Positions 1 through 15,100 of a stretch of DNA of 64,000 nucleotides are shown here, piece by piece; positions within the stretch are counted from its first letter, which is position 1; each line of letters begins with the position of its first letter. A program made the translations under genes and the position numbers. This DNA comes from Mactromeris polynyma (Eukaryota; Mollusca; Bivalvia; Venerida; Mactridae), in assembly GCA_032209605.1 (NCBI GenBank), contig JASFXZ010000008.1:6324001-6388000 (forward strand), written 5' to 3'. Under the pieces are notes generated by a model, which was not told where the DNA came from, did not search any database, and saw only the letters and a program-made list of their open reading frames with translations.

Positions 1-65
1 CGTTAACAAACAATCAACTATGAACTTATCATGTAAAACACAATAATTGTGAAATAAATACAAAC

Positions 66-123
66 CAGGACAATCTAGTTCTTCACAAAACTCTCCCTTA
101 TATCCCGGCTCACAACTACATAC
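66..123 (-). CDS. Exon E91: EGF d end, start of next tetrad
   Basis: Phase 0-1, 58 nt, the smallest exon called. VCSCEPGYKGEFCEE completes unit d of tetrad 11; LDCPG opens the next unit. The donor (GTTTGT) is non-canonical, so the left border is the least certain in the chain. The gene continues beyond position 1. Confidence 0.72.
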
Positions 124-3100
124 CTGAAAATCAATCATTCATAATTATTATATAATTCATTAATCAGATTCAATATTGTCAAATCAACACTGCTTATATC
201 AACTGTGAACATACCATAAAAGGATGTAAAATAATACAGCAATCATAATTTATGTCAAGCCATTATTTATCACTTTTCAAAAAATATATATTCCTTTTTG
301 CATCTCTTACAAATTTATGTTTCTGAAATACTAAACAAGCAGGGGTTACATTAACATCGAAATACAAACTTCTTAAAAAGTAATTAGAAGCTTTGTGATA
401 TTTAAACTTACATGTGTAGAGTTAGATGTTCCGTTAGCAGCAACACAAGATCCAACATTGTTGCACTCAATTACACAAGCAAAGTCATCATAGCAAGGAT
501 CACAAACGCAGATAGATGAAAACTGAGGATATTCATCACCATGGACACAGTCATACTGACATTCTGTTCCCATGGTGTCCGTACAGTTCACACACTTTGG
601 TGGCCAGTAGTTGCCACCATCACAAGTACCTACAGTGTAAAACAGCATTTATTGTACTTTTACTTCACTAATAAAAAAGTAAAACACCACAAGTGGAAAA
701 CAATCATAAAGTTGCACACTTCCAAATATATATTGATATGTATAGTTTGATAAACGCATGCTTAAAGGTGAGTTAAATCATTACAAGGTGGAAACATTAT
801 AATAATAAACCAGTCTTCAATAGACAAATCTGTTCATAAAGGTTTGAGAAAATAGTTATTTTCAGTAACTTTGGTCAAATATTGGCATTTCCATCAAAAT
901 AGAGTTCTATTAAAATACAATACTGTACCTTTGTCATTACAGTCTGGTGTGCCAGGACAGTCCCAAACATTACAGCCAACACCAGTCCAGCCAATGTCAC
1001 ATGTACATGTCTGTGTGGCAATTGTACAGACACCATTTCCAGAACAACTTTCTCCATCACCAGGGCAACCTTGTACATCACATTCATCACCTAAAATTGA
1101 TTATTCATTCTACAACTATTTGCCAAACAGACTTATGTTCATATCAAGTGTTAGGCACAAAACTATTGTTACCCATTTAGAAAAAAACATGAAGTTAGTA
1201 GCATATGAGAGTGAAGTATGTGCTAGTTAAATCCATGTCTTTTAAATATACCATAGTTATGCTAAAAGTCAAGTCAAGTCCCATACAAAATGTCACATAC
1301 AGTACCATCTCATTGAGAGACAAAATGTTTGACTGATGTCGAGAGGTTGATGCTCTAATGAGTTTGATTGTAAATTGTTACTGCAGGCAATATAATGCAT
1401 TGCTAAAATCTTGTCACTCAAGAGAGGGTCACTCTGCAAAGTATTTTATGTTGAATATCATTAATAAACTTACCCCAGAATCCACTATCACAGACACAGG
1501 TATCATTCTGACAGGTTCCAAGTCCATTACATATCTCATCACAAGCTGCTCCTGTATAACAAGGATCACAGAGACATGTCTGGTCTGATTGAGCGGCACC
1601 ATTGATACATGGATATTGACATTCATTTCCCATCCATCCTTGGTAACAAGAACATACTGGTACCACTCCTCCGGTGTCACAAGCACCATTTCCATTACAA
1701 TCTGGGGTACCAGGACAATCAGGTATATGACAGGATGTAGCATTGATTGTCCATCCAGGATCACATTTACAGTTACCTTGGATACATTGACCATGACCAC
1801 TACAAGATGACCCGATACCAGGACAACCTTTTGTTTCACACAATGATCCCCAATATCCAGTAGGATTATATCCAGTATCATCACTACATTCACAGGAGTC
1901 AGTGGTGGTGTTACAAGTACCATAACCACTACATGATAACAAACAGCTGTCAGACTGACTTTCACAATTGCTGGTACATACACAGATACCTAAAATGAAG
2001 AGAATTACCAATTTAGTATTACATAACACATCTGTTATCCTCAGTACCAGGAGTGTAAATTTATCATAAAACAATATGGCATCATTTTGTAATAACAATA
2101 GTGTAAAAAATCTTGTTATAAGGTTCAGCATTTATCAAGCTTGACTCTCACAAATAATACACAATAATACCCGTGGCTTGCTTCATATCATTTTATACAA
2201 CTCATTCAAAAAATTCAATACCAATACAACACTCATTTGATATCCTCGATTTAAAGTTACAGAGTATATTTTATCCCAAGCCACCTACCACTATTCATTG
2301 GTTGTTGTATACCAAAACATGATTCACTACAGTCAGGACCCATCCATCCTTGATCACAGTTTGTACAGAATGGTACATCAACAGTATCATTACATAAACC
2401 ATGTCCAGTACAATTGTTGAGACATTCAGCAGTCCAGCAACCATCTCCAACCCAGTAAGTATCACATGTACAAGTGCCTACAAAGCAGATAGTTGTAACA
2501 GATTATAACACACATTATGTCCCCTCTTGATACTTTAATATATCAGTTTAACATGCAGGAATTTTACAAGAAAATAACAGTAGTTTAGTACAATGATTCA
2601 ATAGATATATATCAATCAAGTTAAAATGATATATAAACAATTATTTATTGCGCCTCTTAAAGAAAATGAAGTTAATGATGATGTAATACCAAATGCTTTT
2701 GAAGCTCAATAAAACTCATTAGAACATACTAAAAGCTCTTCAGAATGCATTATATCTAACTCTCAATCCTACCAATAGCATCAGCAGCTCCTGTAATACA
2801 GCTACCATGGCCAGAACAATCTTCTCCATATAAACCAGGACAACCAGCCTTCTCACAGTTATCTCCCCTCCAACCATCAGTACCACAGTCACATGTTCCA
2901 TTATTACATGAACCACGACCAGAACATTCAGTATCACATTCAAACCCAGTGTAACATGAGTGACATGAACAATATTGACTGGCCAAATCATCCGGATCTG
3001 GTGTTATGATATCACCCTGGTGACAATAACTTCCACAATCTGAACCAAAATAACCAGCAGTACAATTACATTCTGGAACATCGAGAGGCAAACATGTACC

Positions 3101-6100
3101 AGCATTACTGCAGTCATTGTCACATTGTACAATATGACAACCACTACCAACCCATCCTGTAGAACAACTGCAGTCACTGGTGGCTGGGTTACATTGACCA
3201 TGTCCAGTACATGATATATCGTAACCAGGACATTCCTTGATTTGACAGAAGTCTCCTCGGTAACCATCAAATCCACAATCACATGTTCCATTAGATGTAC
3301 AGTTGCCTTGGTTGTTACAGAGTGAGTCACATTCAGCTCCACTGTAGCATGCGTCACAAATACATTCAAATGTGTCTGGATTTTCTACACCATGTACACA
3401 TCGATATTGACACTGGTCACCAATATATGGATGGTCACAATCATAACATCTAGGTTTGAGATCATCAGCTCTTTGTTCACATGTAGCATTTATACCATTA
3501 CAATCACAGTCAGGTATATGACAGGCATTTCCTTTCCAACCTTGTTCACATTGACATTGTCCATTGGCAGCATTACATGTTCCATGTCCCATACAGTTCT
3601 CTGGCCAGCCTGGACATCCATCTACGTTACACTCGTCACCTGTGGTCAAATAAAAACATTACGTAATTAAATGTATCACACAGTTCTCTGGCCAGCCTGG
3701 ACATCCATCTACATTACACTCGTCACCTGTGGTCAAATAAAAACATTACCATAATTAAATGTATCACATAGTTCTCTGGCCAGCCTGGACATCCATCTAC
3801 ATTACACTCGTCACCTGTGGTCAAATAAAAACATTACGTAATTAAATGTATCACATAGTTCTCTGGCCAGCCTGGACATCCATCTACATTACACTCGTCA
3901 CCTGGGGTCAAATAAAAACATTACATTATTAAATGTATCACACGGTTATCTGGCCAGCCTGGACATCCATCTACATTACACTCGTCACCTGGGGTCAAAT
4001 AAAAACATTACCATAATTAAATGTATCACACGGTTCTCTGGCCAGCCTGGACATCCATCTACATTACACTCGTCACCTGGGGTCAAATAATAATGCATCA
4101 CACGGTTCTCTGGCCTTATACCATAGCATCCTACTATTCTCCGACCAGTATTGACACCCACAGACATGAACCTGTTGTTTGTTCAGGTGTTTTTGAATCA
4201 GAATCAAATATGTTTTATCACAACAATGTTAGGTGATGGTGACTTGTACATACTGCATTTTAAATACAGACAGACATTACCAATTACTTTTATCTTAAGA
4301 TTTCTACCTACCTTTAAATCCCATGTCAAAGTCACATATACAATCACCATTTGTATCACATGTACCATGTCCTTCACAAGTCAGGTGGCAGGATAAACCT
4401 TAAATGATAATAGTTTGTATACATTAAATCCCGAAACACAGAAGTCGAGGACAAATTACTTTAGATATATTATTGTCGGTCATATAGTCATACAGAACAT
4501 ACACTCACCTGGGGTTTGAACTAATGACTTCCAGATTGGTAGTCAAGTGCTCTTCTAACTGAGCTAACTGGGTGGGGTTATTCCTAGTAATGGTGTTAAA
4601 GATACAAAGCATCTAATGTGCTTCACAACCTTTTTTTAATGCAGAACAAGGAAGAATGGTATATAATATCATGTAGACTATAGAACATATAACAAGAAAT
4701 ATCTTGAAAAAAGACGGTCTGCGCATTTTGAAGGTTAAGATTTGTTGTGCACCATAAAAGATTGCCGAGATGTTGTGATGCTGGTCACTCCAGATCCAAA
4801 ATGGATTTCGTTTATTTCACCGAAATTCAGTGGATTTCGGTAACTTAACAAACCCCTTATCGAAAGTTAACCAATTTGTGTCAAGGTTGGTTTAAAAGTT
4901 AACGTAAGATTAGATTGGTTTACACATTACATACATGTATATGCAAAAAGCAAAGCCATGTTAGTACGACTGAGCCAAAAAACATACATACCTGTATCAC
5001 AGGTTCTATGACAAGTACAGACTCCATCACCAGTATTTGTTCCATTGATACAAGGTATACTACAATCATCTCCAATCCATTCAGGGTTACAGAGACATAT
5101 ACCAGCTTCCAAGTCTTCATCATACTCACAAGGTCCTTGACCTTCAATTGAAATATAAACTAACATAGTCCTATAGTCAAATTATTGTTTTGTACACGAT
5201 TTTACTAAATAAAACGCAGAAAAGGGTAACACTACACAAGTATAGTAGCTTTCAACCAAATATATGCTCAATACATGTATATGCATACCATACCTTAGTG
5301 TAAGGATAAAACTGATTTAGATCCCATAATGAAACTTACCATTACAGTCATTTGGACATTCTGGAATACTACAATTGTATCCTTGCCAACCAGGGAAACA
5401 AATACATTCCATGTTTATACATGATCCATGTTGTTCACACTGACCATCAGAGCCTGGACATCCTTCAGTTTCACATAGACTTCCAACCCAAGCATTTTCT
5501 GTAGTAGAATTTACAAGTTAATGAGAACACTATATATATACCATAATTGTTTAATTTGAAAAATGGCATGTACCAAAAACAGTCTATAGTGATGCTCAAG
5601 GATTAATATTAATAATTAAGCCCATTTTAATGAAAATGCAACATACAAGAATGAATTGCAGTAAAACGATTAAACTGTAGTAAAATACACAATAGTGCAA
5701 ACTGTCCGACACACAATAGAAAATGAAATCAGAGTTCACTTACTGGGTTGTCTGAAACACTGACATGTAGAATTGTCACAAACACCATTATCTGAACATT
5801 CCAGTTGACATCTATCACCATTATAACAAGGATTACAGTCACATTCACCACCAAGATTGTTCATCACGACTGTTCCATTCTCACATAGTTTGTCACAATC
5901 AAGACCAAACCATCCCTGAATAGAATAAATTTTGTACATTTTGACTTTAAAACCTGTTATAAAGGCAAGTAAACCACAAACAAGAAAGACATTCACCATA
6001 TCCGACATGTTTCTACATTGACTAACTTTTCTGCTTCAAATATTTATCATGATTAGACGTAACACAAGTTGAGATTGTGAGACTGAAGACACTTGGTAAG

Positions 6101-9100
6101 ACATGAATTACTCTCTCATTCACATAATTTGCTTGATAAGAAGATTGTTTCAGACAAGAAAAATCAACCAGGACTATAACTTTAAGAACAATATACTATT
6201 AATGTCAAGATGGAACAGGCAGCAGTATAAATGTATACATACATCAGCAGTATTGCAGACACATTCTGGTGCACCAGATGATCCATCACATAAACCTCGT
6301 CCTTCATCAACATAACACGCTCCATCACCACAGTCTGGGATATGACAGCCATCTCCTGTCCAACCTGAAACAATCATTGTATACATGCAATGTTTTATGA
6401 TCAATCCAGATATAGGGCTTTCTATTAGTTAACAAATTGAAGATGATAAACTTAACTTCAAGGACTGTTCCATAGGGGTTTGCAACTTATTTATCTACTA
6501 ATGCTAGAAAACTCTGAAGAAATTCATTTCTCATATGAGCTAAACCCACAAATCATAAATGTGAATTATCAGTAGTATGAAATGTTTTGTTGTACTTACC
6601 AGGAAGACATGTACATTCATGTAGAGCAGAATTACATACACCATGACTGGTACAATCTGTTCCATTACCAGCACATCCAGGTACCTCACATTTTGATCCT
6701 CTCCAACCAACAGTACAATTACAGACACCACTGATACATTGTCCATGTCCATCACATTCATTGTTACAACCTTTCCCAGTGTAACAAGAATCACACAGAC
6801 AGAATCCACTGTTCATTGGACTTTGTTCTCCATGATCTGCATCACAAATATCTGCACAAGCTTCTCCCATCCACCCTGCATTACAGTCTCGACATTTTGG
6901 TGTGGTCAGTGAAGAATCACATACACCTTGACCATTACAATCTGGAGAGCCTGGACAGTCTGATATGTCACATGCATTGGTCAGTGGATCAACATAACCA
7001 TTTCCATCATCTTGACCAGTCCAGCCACTGTAACATGTACATTCATGTGTAGCAGTGTTACAGTCACCATGTCCAGTACAATCTGTCAGGTTGCCAGGGC
7101 AACCAGGAACGTCACATACTTTGCCTCGCCAACCAATATCACAAAGGCAGGCATTGCTGACAATGGTACCATGATATGAACATTCAGCATCACAGTTGAT
7201 ACCCGACCATCCTGGATCACATTCACAGTTTTGACTTCCAATAGGATTCATCAGTCCATTCACACATGGTTCCTCACATGCCTCACCAAACCAGCCAGCA
7301 GAACATCTACAAACGCAAAAACAATACATTTATAAGCCATGCATTAAATTGCAACATAATAGCAACTTTTTCACAACTTTCAAGTTTGAACATATTAACA
7401 CTTCTTCAAAATAAAATTGCTCGTGGTTATAAAAAGCAATATACTTACAATACACAGTAGATGTACTTACAAGCATGTTGGTGGATCTGTAGAATCAATA
7501 CATGCTCCGTTGTGGTTACAATCAGGTTCACCGGGACAATCAGCATATTCACAACCAATATCTTGCCATCCTTTGTTACATGTACAAGTTGCTGAAGTAC
7601 TGTCACAACCACCTGTAATATAGAACCAATGTCATAACAGGTTATGACTTGCAGTAAATATGGATAAGATGCCATGTCCAATCAATAATTGAGAAATTCT
7701 AATGAGATGTACATCATGTATATAATGAGGCCATAAAAATGTTTCACACAGTACCTAACAAACATATACTATATCAAACAAGTAATCTTACCTCTTCCAC
7801 TGCAATCCATATTGTTCAATCCAGGACAGCCAGGTATATCACAGACACGTCCCTTCCAGCCAAGTTCATATGTACATACACACATATTGGTAACAGTACT
7901 AATGTTGCCATGTTCAGAACATTCGGAGTTACATCCAACCCCAGCCCAACCTTCTTCACATACACATATACCACTGTCCATTGGTTCCTGTACTCCATGG
8001 AGGCAAGGATCATTACATGCTGGACCCATCCAGTCAGCATCACAAGATACACAAAGTGGTGGATTGGTTGACTCATCACATGTTCCACGTCCCATACAGT
8101 TAGGTTCTCCAGGACAGTCAGCTATATGACAAGCTGCTCCTTCCCAACCAGCATCACACATACATTCATGTTTCTCTGAGTCACAACTACCACGGTTACT
8201 GCATTCAACATCAGTCACAGGGTTTCTTGGACAGCCTAAAAGGAAGATGAGAAAATGAGTCGAATAGTATAAACATGAATACAAATTTGAACAATCAAGC
8301 TATCACAACAGCTCTTCGTTTTTTTCAAAACAGACAAGCTAAAAAATTAATGAAGACAAATAATCAGGGAGCTAGATTAGCCTGGGTATATGTAAGTGTA
8401 TGTTTCTGCGTTCACAACACAGTAAAATAAGGAAAAAGTCCTACCTGGTATTTCACAGTACGTTCCATCCCAACCAATCAAAGGATCACAGTAACATTCT
8501 CCAGTCCCATTAGGGTTACATACACCATTACCAGAACATTCAATATCACATCCTTTACCATGGTAACATGTCTGATCACAATTACAGATTGTTCCGTTAC
8601 TATTTGGTGTTCCATGTTGACAAACATCATTACAAGCAGGTCCCATCCATCCAGTTTGACAGTCAGTACATATAGGTGGATCATATAGTTCATTACAAAC
8701 ACCACGGTTGTTACAGTTAGGTTCTCCAGGACAGTCAGGCTCTCCACAATCATCACCTGGTCAGAAATATGATGTACATGAAAAATGGGTAAAATGTCAA
8801 ATAGACATTACATAATATACTAAGACCACAATAAAATATGTGGTTTCTTCAAGCAGTTATTAGAATCTTAAAGCAACTGAGCATTACTTTAACAAATGAA
8901 GTCAGAACAAATAAAGCACATACAACACACACTAAACAGAATTGTTTAAAAACTAGAAATAACTTACCTTCCCATCCAATGCTACAGAAACATTCACTTG
9001 TTCCAGAGTTACAGATTCCATGTCCATTACAATTAAGATCGTCTCCAGGACAACCTTTGATTGTACATTTGTCTCCACCCCAGTTAGCATCACATGTACA

Positions 9101-12100
9101 ATTGCTGTCTGAATTACAGGTACCATGAGAATTACATTCCGATTCACAGAAAACACCAAGATGACAATCATCACATACACACTGATCAGCAACACAAGAA
9201 CCAAATCCTCCACATTCAATGGAACAATCTGGCCCAGAGAAGCAAGGATCACATACACAGGAACCACAGGTTGAACATTCACCATGATTACTGCAATCAA
9301 CATCTCTGTGACATTGACTCTCACAGTGTGTTCCTACATAGCCAGCATTACATTCACATTGTCCTTGATCGTTGCAAACACCATTTCCATCACATGTTAT
9401 ATCATCGTCACAATAGAATTCACAGTCAACACCAACAAATGACTTGTAACATTTACAACTTTGAGTTGATGAATCCCAGACTCCTTGTCCGCTGCAAGCT
9501 TGGCCATGGCTTTGCTGCAAGGACCCCGTGCTACCACTATGATAAGATCCTGAACCTCCAGACACATATCTCTGATGAAGTACCACTTTACTGGTGTAGG
9601 ACTTTCCATATGACCTGATTCTACCGCCTCCTCCTCCTCCACCTCTGTGTCCATCACAGCAAGGATTGTAGCAGCCACCATCTGAGCTTGCAGTTCCACC
9701 ATTAGCATACAGCTTACCCCATCCCGATACAACATCTCCATCAACCCATACTGAACCACCACTGCCACCACCACCTCCTCCGGTACTAGCTTCACCATTC
9801 ATAGTGACAGTACCATCAATGACTGTGAAACTATGAACCAGTCTGACAGCTGAACCACCAGCACCACCTGCTCCATGGGAACACACGCCACCACCACTTC
9901 CTGACAGAGCTGGTAATATTTGACTGTCATAGGTACTACCACCTCCACAGCTTCCACAACCATAGCAATTGCCACCAGATCCGCCATGACCACCTCCAGA
10001 TCCACAGCTGCTTGTACATCCAGCTCCATTTCCAGCGTTAGTTCCATAGCCTTCACCAATACCATCCAATGTGGACTGCTTCTCTATTTCTAACATGCGA
10101 CCCATCAGATTGCCAGCCTTCACTATGTACCCATATGCTTGCCCCTCCATGTGGAATGTATCAGTAAAAATGGAAATACTTGCATTGGCATCATAGCCAA
10201 TATCTTCAAAAGTGAATGAACCATCATTCAATGTTGTAAATGAGGTAAGATAGTATTTCCCAGCATGAGTAGCACCTACAGAGCATTTGGACTGTCCAGT
10301 GGAATGAAGATATGTGCTACCTCTGGAGTACCAGTGTTCAACACCAACCATGGTTCCTTCATTTGTAAATGTCTGCTCAGTATATGCAGTACTAGGTAAG
10401 CTGACAACACCGTCAATCTGCATACTTGATTGAATGTGAGTTTGCTGATGTTCTTGGGCAACATCCATTGTTATTGCACTAGTCACCCAGACAGTACCAG
10501 AGCCATCTCCACCAATATGTTCAACGGTTATATCCTTAAAATGAATAAATCATTGATCTGTCAGAAATTTGTTTTTTATTAACCATTGAACATAAGGGGT
10601 GAAAATGCATAAATAATGAAGGGCTAGACATAATGTATATCAATGAAATCACAATTGTTATCAGTAAAAGTTAAAAGACTATTGGCACAATATACAAGAA
10701 ACTTCCAATTCCTTAAAAACAGAAACATTGCTTAGAAGAATCAATATAAGATATGTTAATATGTACTGTGAAAGTAAGTTTTGAATAATTTGAATCAAAA
10801 CTAATGTGAGATCAAACTGAATTTGTTGAAATAATAAAAGACGGTATACCTGTGAGGGAACAACACAAGCTGTTCTCATTGAATGCACGTTGTTTACATT
10901 GGTTATATCAACATATACTGGATATGTAGTACACCCTGAGCCTTTGTCAGCATTATCCACCCACAGGTGAGTGATTGTATCCGAGTCCACAGTGGAGTTC
11001 ACCCAAACAGTTCCCGGAGAACCACTTCCAGATGAACTTGTACCTCCAAGAGCAGTTAAATCTCCCAGGAATCTCAGTGATTCCCATACATCGACACATA
11101 TTCTACCACCAGATCCTCCACCATTACCTGAAAGGGTAAGAACACAATAAGATATATCGACTTTTCCAACAGTTATATTAGAATTGAATCCATCCATCGT
11201 TTCAGAGATTTATTGATCAAATACCGATTTTTCCCACGGACAGATGTAACATGTTATACTCCTTTGCCAATATTTGAATGCCCAGAGCATAAAAAGGTCT
11301 CTGTTATTCGATTATACAAACAAATTACAAATAAGATTATATTTAAGGTCTGCAGGACATGTAACATTAAATCATGTTCTTGGAGGTTTTAACCAACATA
11401 AACATAATTATGAAGTAACAATAGTAAGAATCATGTAAAAGAGAGCACAAAAATAGAGTACAGTAAATATAACTGATATGCTTAATCACAAAATATTTTA
11501 AGAGCATAACTAATGTGTCTGAATTCCATATAAATTTAAAGTTTTCATATGTTACTGTAGAAGCTACAATGAAAAATGTTTTACTGGTGTAACAACAGAA
11601 GGTTCCCTGTTAATGCAGATTCGATGTTTAAATAAAGACGTCATAAACAAAATGCAGGATCTAAACATACCAACATATGTTGAGCTGTATGATCCAGTCA
11701 TACCATTCCCACCATTACTTGTAATGCTACCATGTCCAACAAGAGAAGCTGTAGTCAGTTTGATTGTTCCACCACTTCCACCACCACTCTTGTATGCAGT
11801 AACTCCAGTCTCACCATTCACAGCTATTGTACCATATACATTTGTTTTCTGTAAAAGAGACATACATGTTGATTTATTGATGTACTGCCGAACACATTTT
11901 TATATGTTCCACCATTTTTCATGGTCTTATGTTGTCATATGTAATAAATGAAATTACCAGTACAATTATATATAAAAATGTTTTCATTGCTTTTCTTAGG
12001 TTAAAATTGTTTCACTGTCCAAGGTGACAATTTTATATGACACATCCATAACCAATGAAGGATAATATATAATCATGAGTAATTCTTATTGGTATAAAAC

Positions 12101-15100
12101 ATCTAATTTCCTTAAATTTACACTGTAGAAAAACCAGCCTTAAAATTCCATCCAGATTTCCATTATGGCAATGTAAACATTAAAATAATGACACATATTA
12201 CATGTATTAATTACTAATGGTTCTGCATGCAGAAATCAATGTATGCAGCTTTATGAAGCGAATGCGTTTGGACTGTTTTATTATGTTAAAATTGTCCATT
12301 TGTGCGCAGAATATGTGCGCAGAATATGTGCGCAGAATATGTGCACAGAATATGGACGCAGAATATGGACACAGAATATAGACATGAATATAGACATGTC
12401 AAGAAATATGCAGGACTGGTGTATCATACCGTTCCAACGTCAAGCTGAAGATAACTTCCACCAGCACCTCCATAGTCACCACCACCACCACTGCCATACT
12501 GTATATCTGAGCAGTCTGTACTACCATATGGTGAGCCTCCAACAGCACTATGGTAACTTCTACCACCTACAAACAGTCAGATAAATCATGAATGGACACA
12601 GCAAGATATGTTACTCCACAGATAATAAATAGTGCCTAACATTTTTGTATAATTTAAGATATTCTTAAGAACAAACACAATGTTTAAGATGTAATTAACG
12701 TTTAGTTTTAAAGACACAGAAATGTCGTCGGATTAGAGTAACAAGAATGGCAAACATATTGTACTTAATAATGAATTTGTGACTATATTTTTGAAAAATT
12801 GAGCAAAAGATATGAAACAGATTGCCATCTAGTAACACCATCCTCGAAATCTATACAGAACGAACATTCCAGCCATTGAAAAAGAAAGGTCTCAACAGTA
12901 ATTTACACAGAAAAAAAATTACCTTTGCTAGCTAGAGCTCCACCACTTGCATCGTATGATGATGTTGTTCCAGCTCCAGGTCCAGTGCCCTTTGGATACC
13001 CATAACCTGAACCACTAAGCAAACCATTGTATTCCACAACTAGATCTGCAGTTTCTATGGTTACCTGGTACGTGTTTGTAGCAAACAATCCACCATTTCG
13101 TACAGTAAGCAAGCCAGATTTAATGATAGCATGAGTTGGGTTCATATCAACAGTAAAGGTGCCTAAATTATTGACAGATATTGTTGGTATGTCCATTACT
13201 CCAGGATTTGGTGCCTGCATTGTTCCCATGTTGATCGCAGTTACAGCTGAGGTTCCAGCATCTTGTTCAATAACAAACTCTGCTCCACGTTCTAGTATTA
13301 GTTCTTCTACACCAATAATCAGTCCTCCGAGAATAGTCTTTTCTGTAAGCATGACAACAGTAGAAGGCAGTATAACTTCACCATCAGGATCGACATGGAA
13401 ACCACAAGGTGTATCAAGGTATGTATGTGTTGCTTCTACAAAGTGAATCATTAGTTGTTGATTACTCTGTACTCTCACCATTCCTTGTCTGTTACCAGCT
13501 AATTCATGGATTTTCACTTGAACTACACTAACTGAACTTGGATGATAGAAATGTACATAGCTGTAACCTTCAACTTGAACCTCTTCAAACTCATAATAGT
13601 AACTATCAGCTTCCATAACAACAGCAGGATTTGTAGTTTGAAGGTCACCATTTTCAATGGTAAGTTTTCTATGTTCCGGTTCAATCATAGTTTTATTCAG
13701 TCTAGGATTATACTTAAGCTCTCTATATGATGGACCTCTGTTAGATTCAAACTTATAGATGGTTCCTGGTCCACCAGCATTCTGTGCAACATTATAACCA
13801 CTGAGACCACCATGAGAAAGGTATTGACCTGCATACAGATTGTAACTTTCAATATGAGCAGCAATTCTACCACCACTACCACCATATCCAGAACCACTAC
13901 CATCTCCTCCAGATACATCTAAGGTTCCCAGACCTGATATGTTGTATGCTTTGATGAATATTGTACCTCCACTACCACCACCACCAGTTCCTGTAGCATC
14001 ACCTCCATAAGCATCAACATATCCATCAATGTGTAAAGATTTACCAATGGTAAAGTTAACAAAGCCACCACCAGCACCACCAGTACTACCACCGCCACCA
14101 CTGCCAAGATGGTAAGGATCGAACAGTGAACCATAAGCATTAGAGTCAGCAGCACCACCTCCAACACCACCATAGCTAGCACCATTGGTTGATGTTCCAT
14201 TTCCTAGTCCTTCTTGTGCAGCATAACCTCGACCTTCAAGACTAAACATACTTGTCGATTCCATATCTAGATCACCAGCTTGAATAAAACCGTGATTCAT
14301 TAAAATTGTACCTCCATATTTAAGTTCTAAGAAAGCAGCAATTATGGTGAAATCATTTGTTATTTTCCTGAATTCAAGTATTCCATCTTGTCTTACATTG
14401 ATTGTAGGTAATTCGAAGTTTCCTGCATCTGATATTTCCACACGTTGTTCATTTTGGAGTTGTGCAGTTTGAGCTGTACTGGATACACTAAGGGTACATC
14501 CATCTTCCATATATAAATGGTGAACACCAGTCATCATTCCATCAAGTGTTGTATTGATACCTTGTAAATGTACCTCAGTAGGGAAGACAACTTCTGCTCC
14601 ATCATCAATAATGTAACTTACTGGTGCTTCAGTCACATTGGATTCAGACTCAACATACTCTACATATATAATTTGGTCAGATCTTACATGGACTTGTCCA
14701 GTTCTATCACCCAGGAATTTGTGAATCACAACTTCTACCTGAGAATTTGCTGGGTGATAAAATAAAACCCTTGTGTAACCATCAACCTGGGTTTCATTAA
14801 ATTCATAAAGTTTTGTTTCATTTTCCATTATCATTGTTGCAACAGGTGATGCAACCCCATTATTGTCCATGTGAATATACCTATGGTCTACCTCGAAGTA
14901 AGCAGTACTAGAGGCTGGTTTGTACTTCAGGATTCTGTATTCCAGAGGTCTACGGTTGTTCTTGACAAATGTAGTACCAGCTGCTCCAGCATGACTTTCA
15001 TATGTGGCATTAGATTCACTGACACCACCTTGATTCAAGAAAGAGCCCCCAAACCAGTATCTTAATTCACAATGTATGGCTGCTCTTCCACCGGCACCAC

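Larger units (their letters stand above)
66..9500 (-). other. EGF-like array with four-unit super-repeat
   Basis: About 49 cysteine-rich EGF-like units encoded by E76-E91. Five irregular units come first; then the order a-b-c-d repeats 11 times without slipping and a twelfth a begins in E91. Unit d has tenascin-type spacing (C-x3-C-x5-C-x4-C-x-C-x8-C). Unit c has a distinctive CxCxxCYxGxxC core and lacks the usual GxC step. No unit starts with the DxDEC calcium-binding consensus. Introns are nearly all phase 1, as usual for shuffled EGF exons, yet they do not respect single-unit borders. Confidence 0.85.

Noticed and set aside
3985..4167. Extra coding exons from the 87-bp repeat units upstream of E86
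   Set aside because: Each unit keeps an AG and 44 nt of exon, but lacks a matching donor at a useful phase, and read-through meets stop codons. Best seen as noncoding copies.
4501..4582. Functional tRNA gene
   Set aside because: A- and B-box-like words are present, but anticodon and T stems do not pair and no intact acceptor stem is found.
66..9500. Identification as teneurin, tenascin, Notch or fibrillin
   Set aside because: Unit d has tenascin-type spacing, but there are no FN3, fibrinogen or YD repeats, no calcium-binding EGF consensus, and the glycine scaffold is foreign to all of these families.
8849..10534. Split into two genes (glycine gene and EGF gene) near 9500
   Set aside because: Both parts are in one uninterrupted frame within exon E76, with matched phases on each side. 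No stop, poly(A) or promoter region lies between them.
12243..12584. Plus-strand open frames rich in His/Gln or Ser/Thr (for example here, 9094-9618, 15179-15436, 35308-35580)
   Set aside because: They are the complement of glycine/serine codon runs (ACC, CCA, CAC) or span exon, intron and tandem repeats on the coding strand. No start context, domain or splice support.
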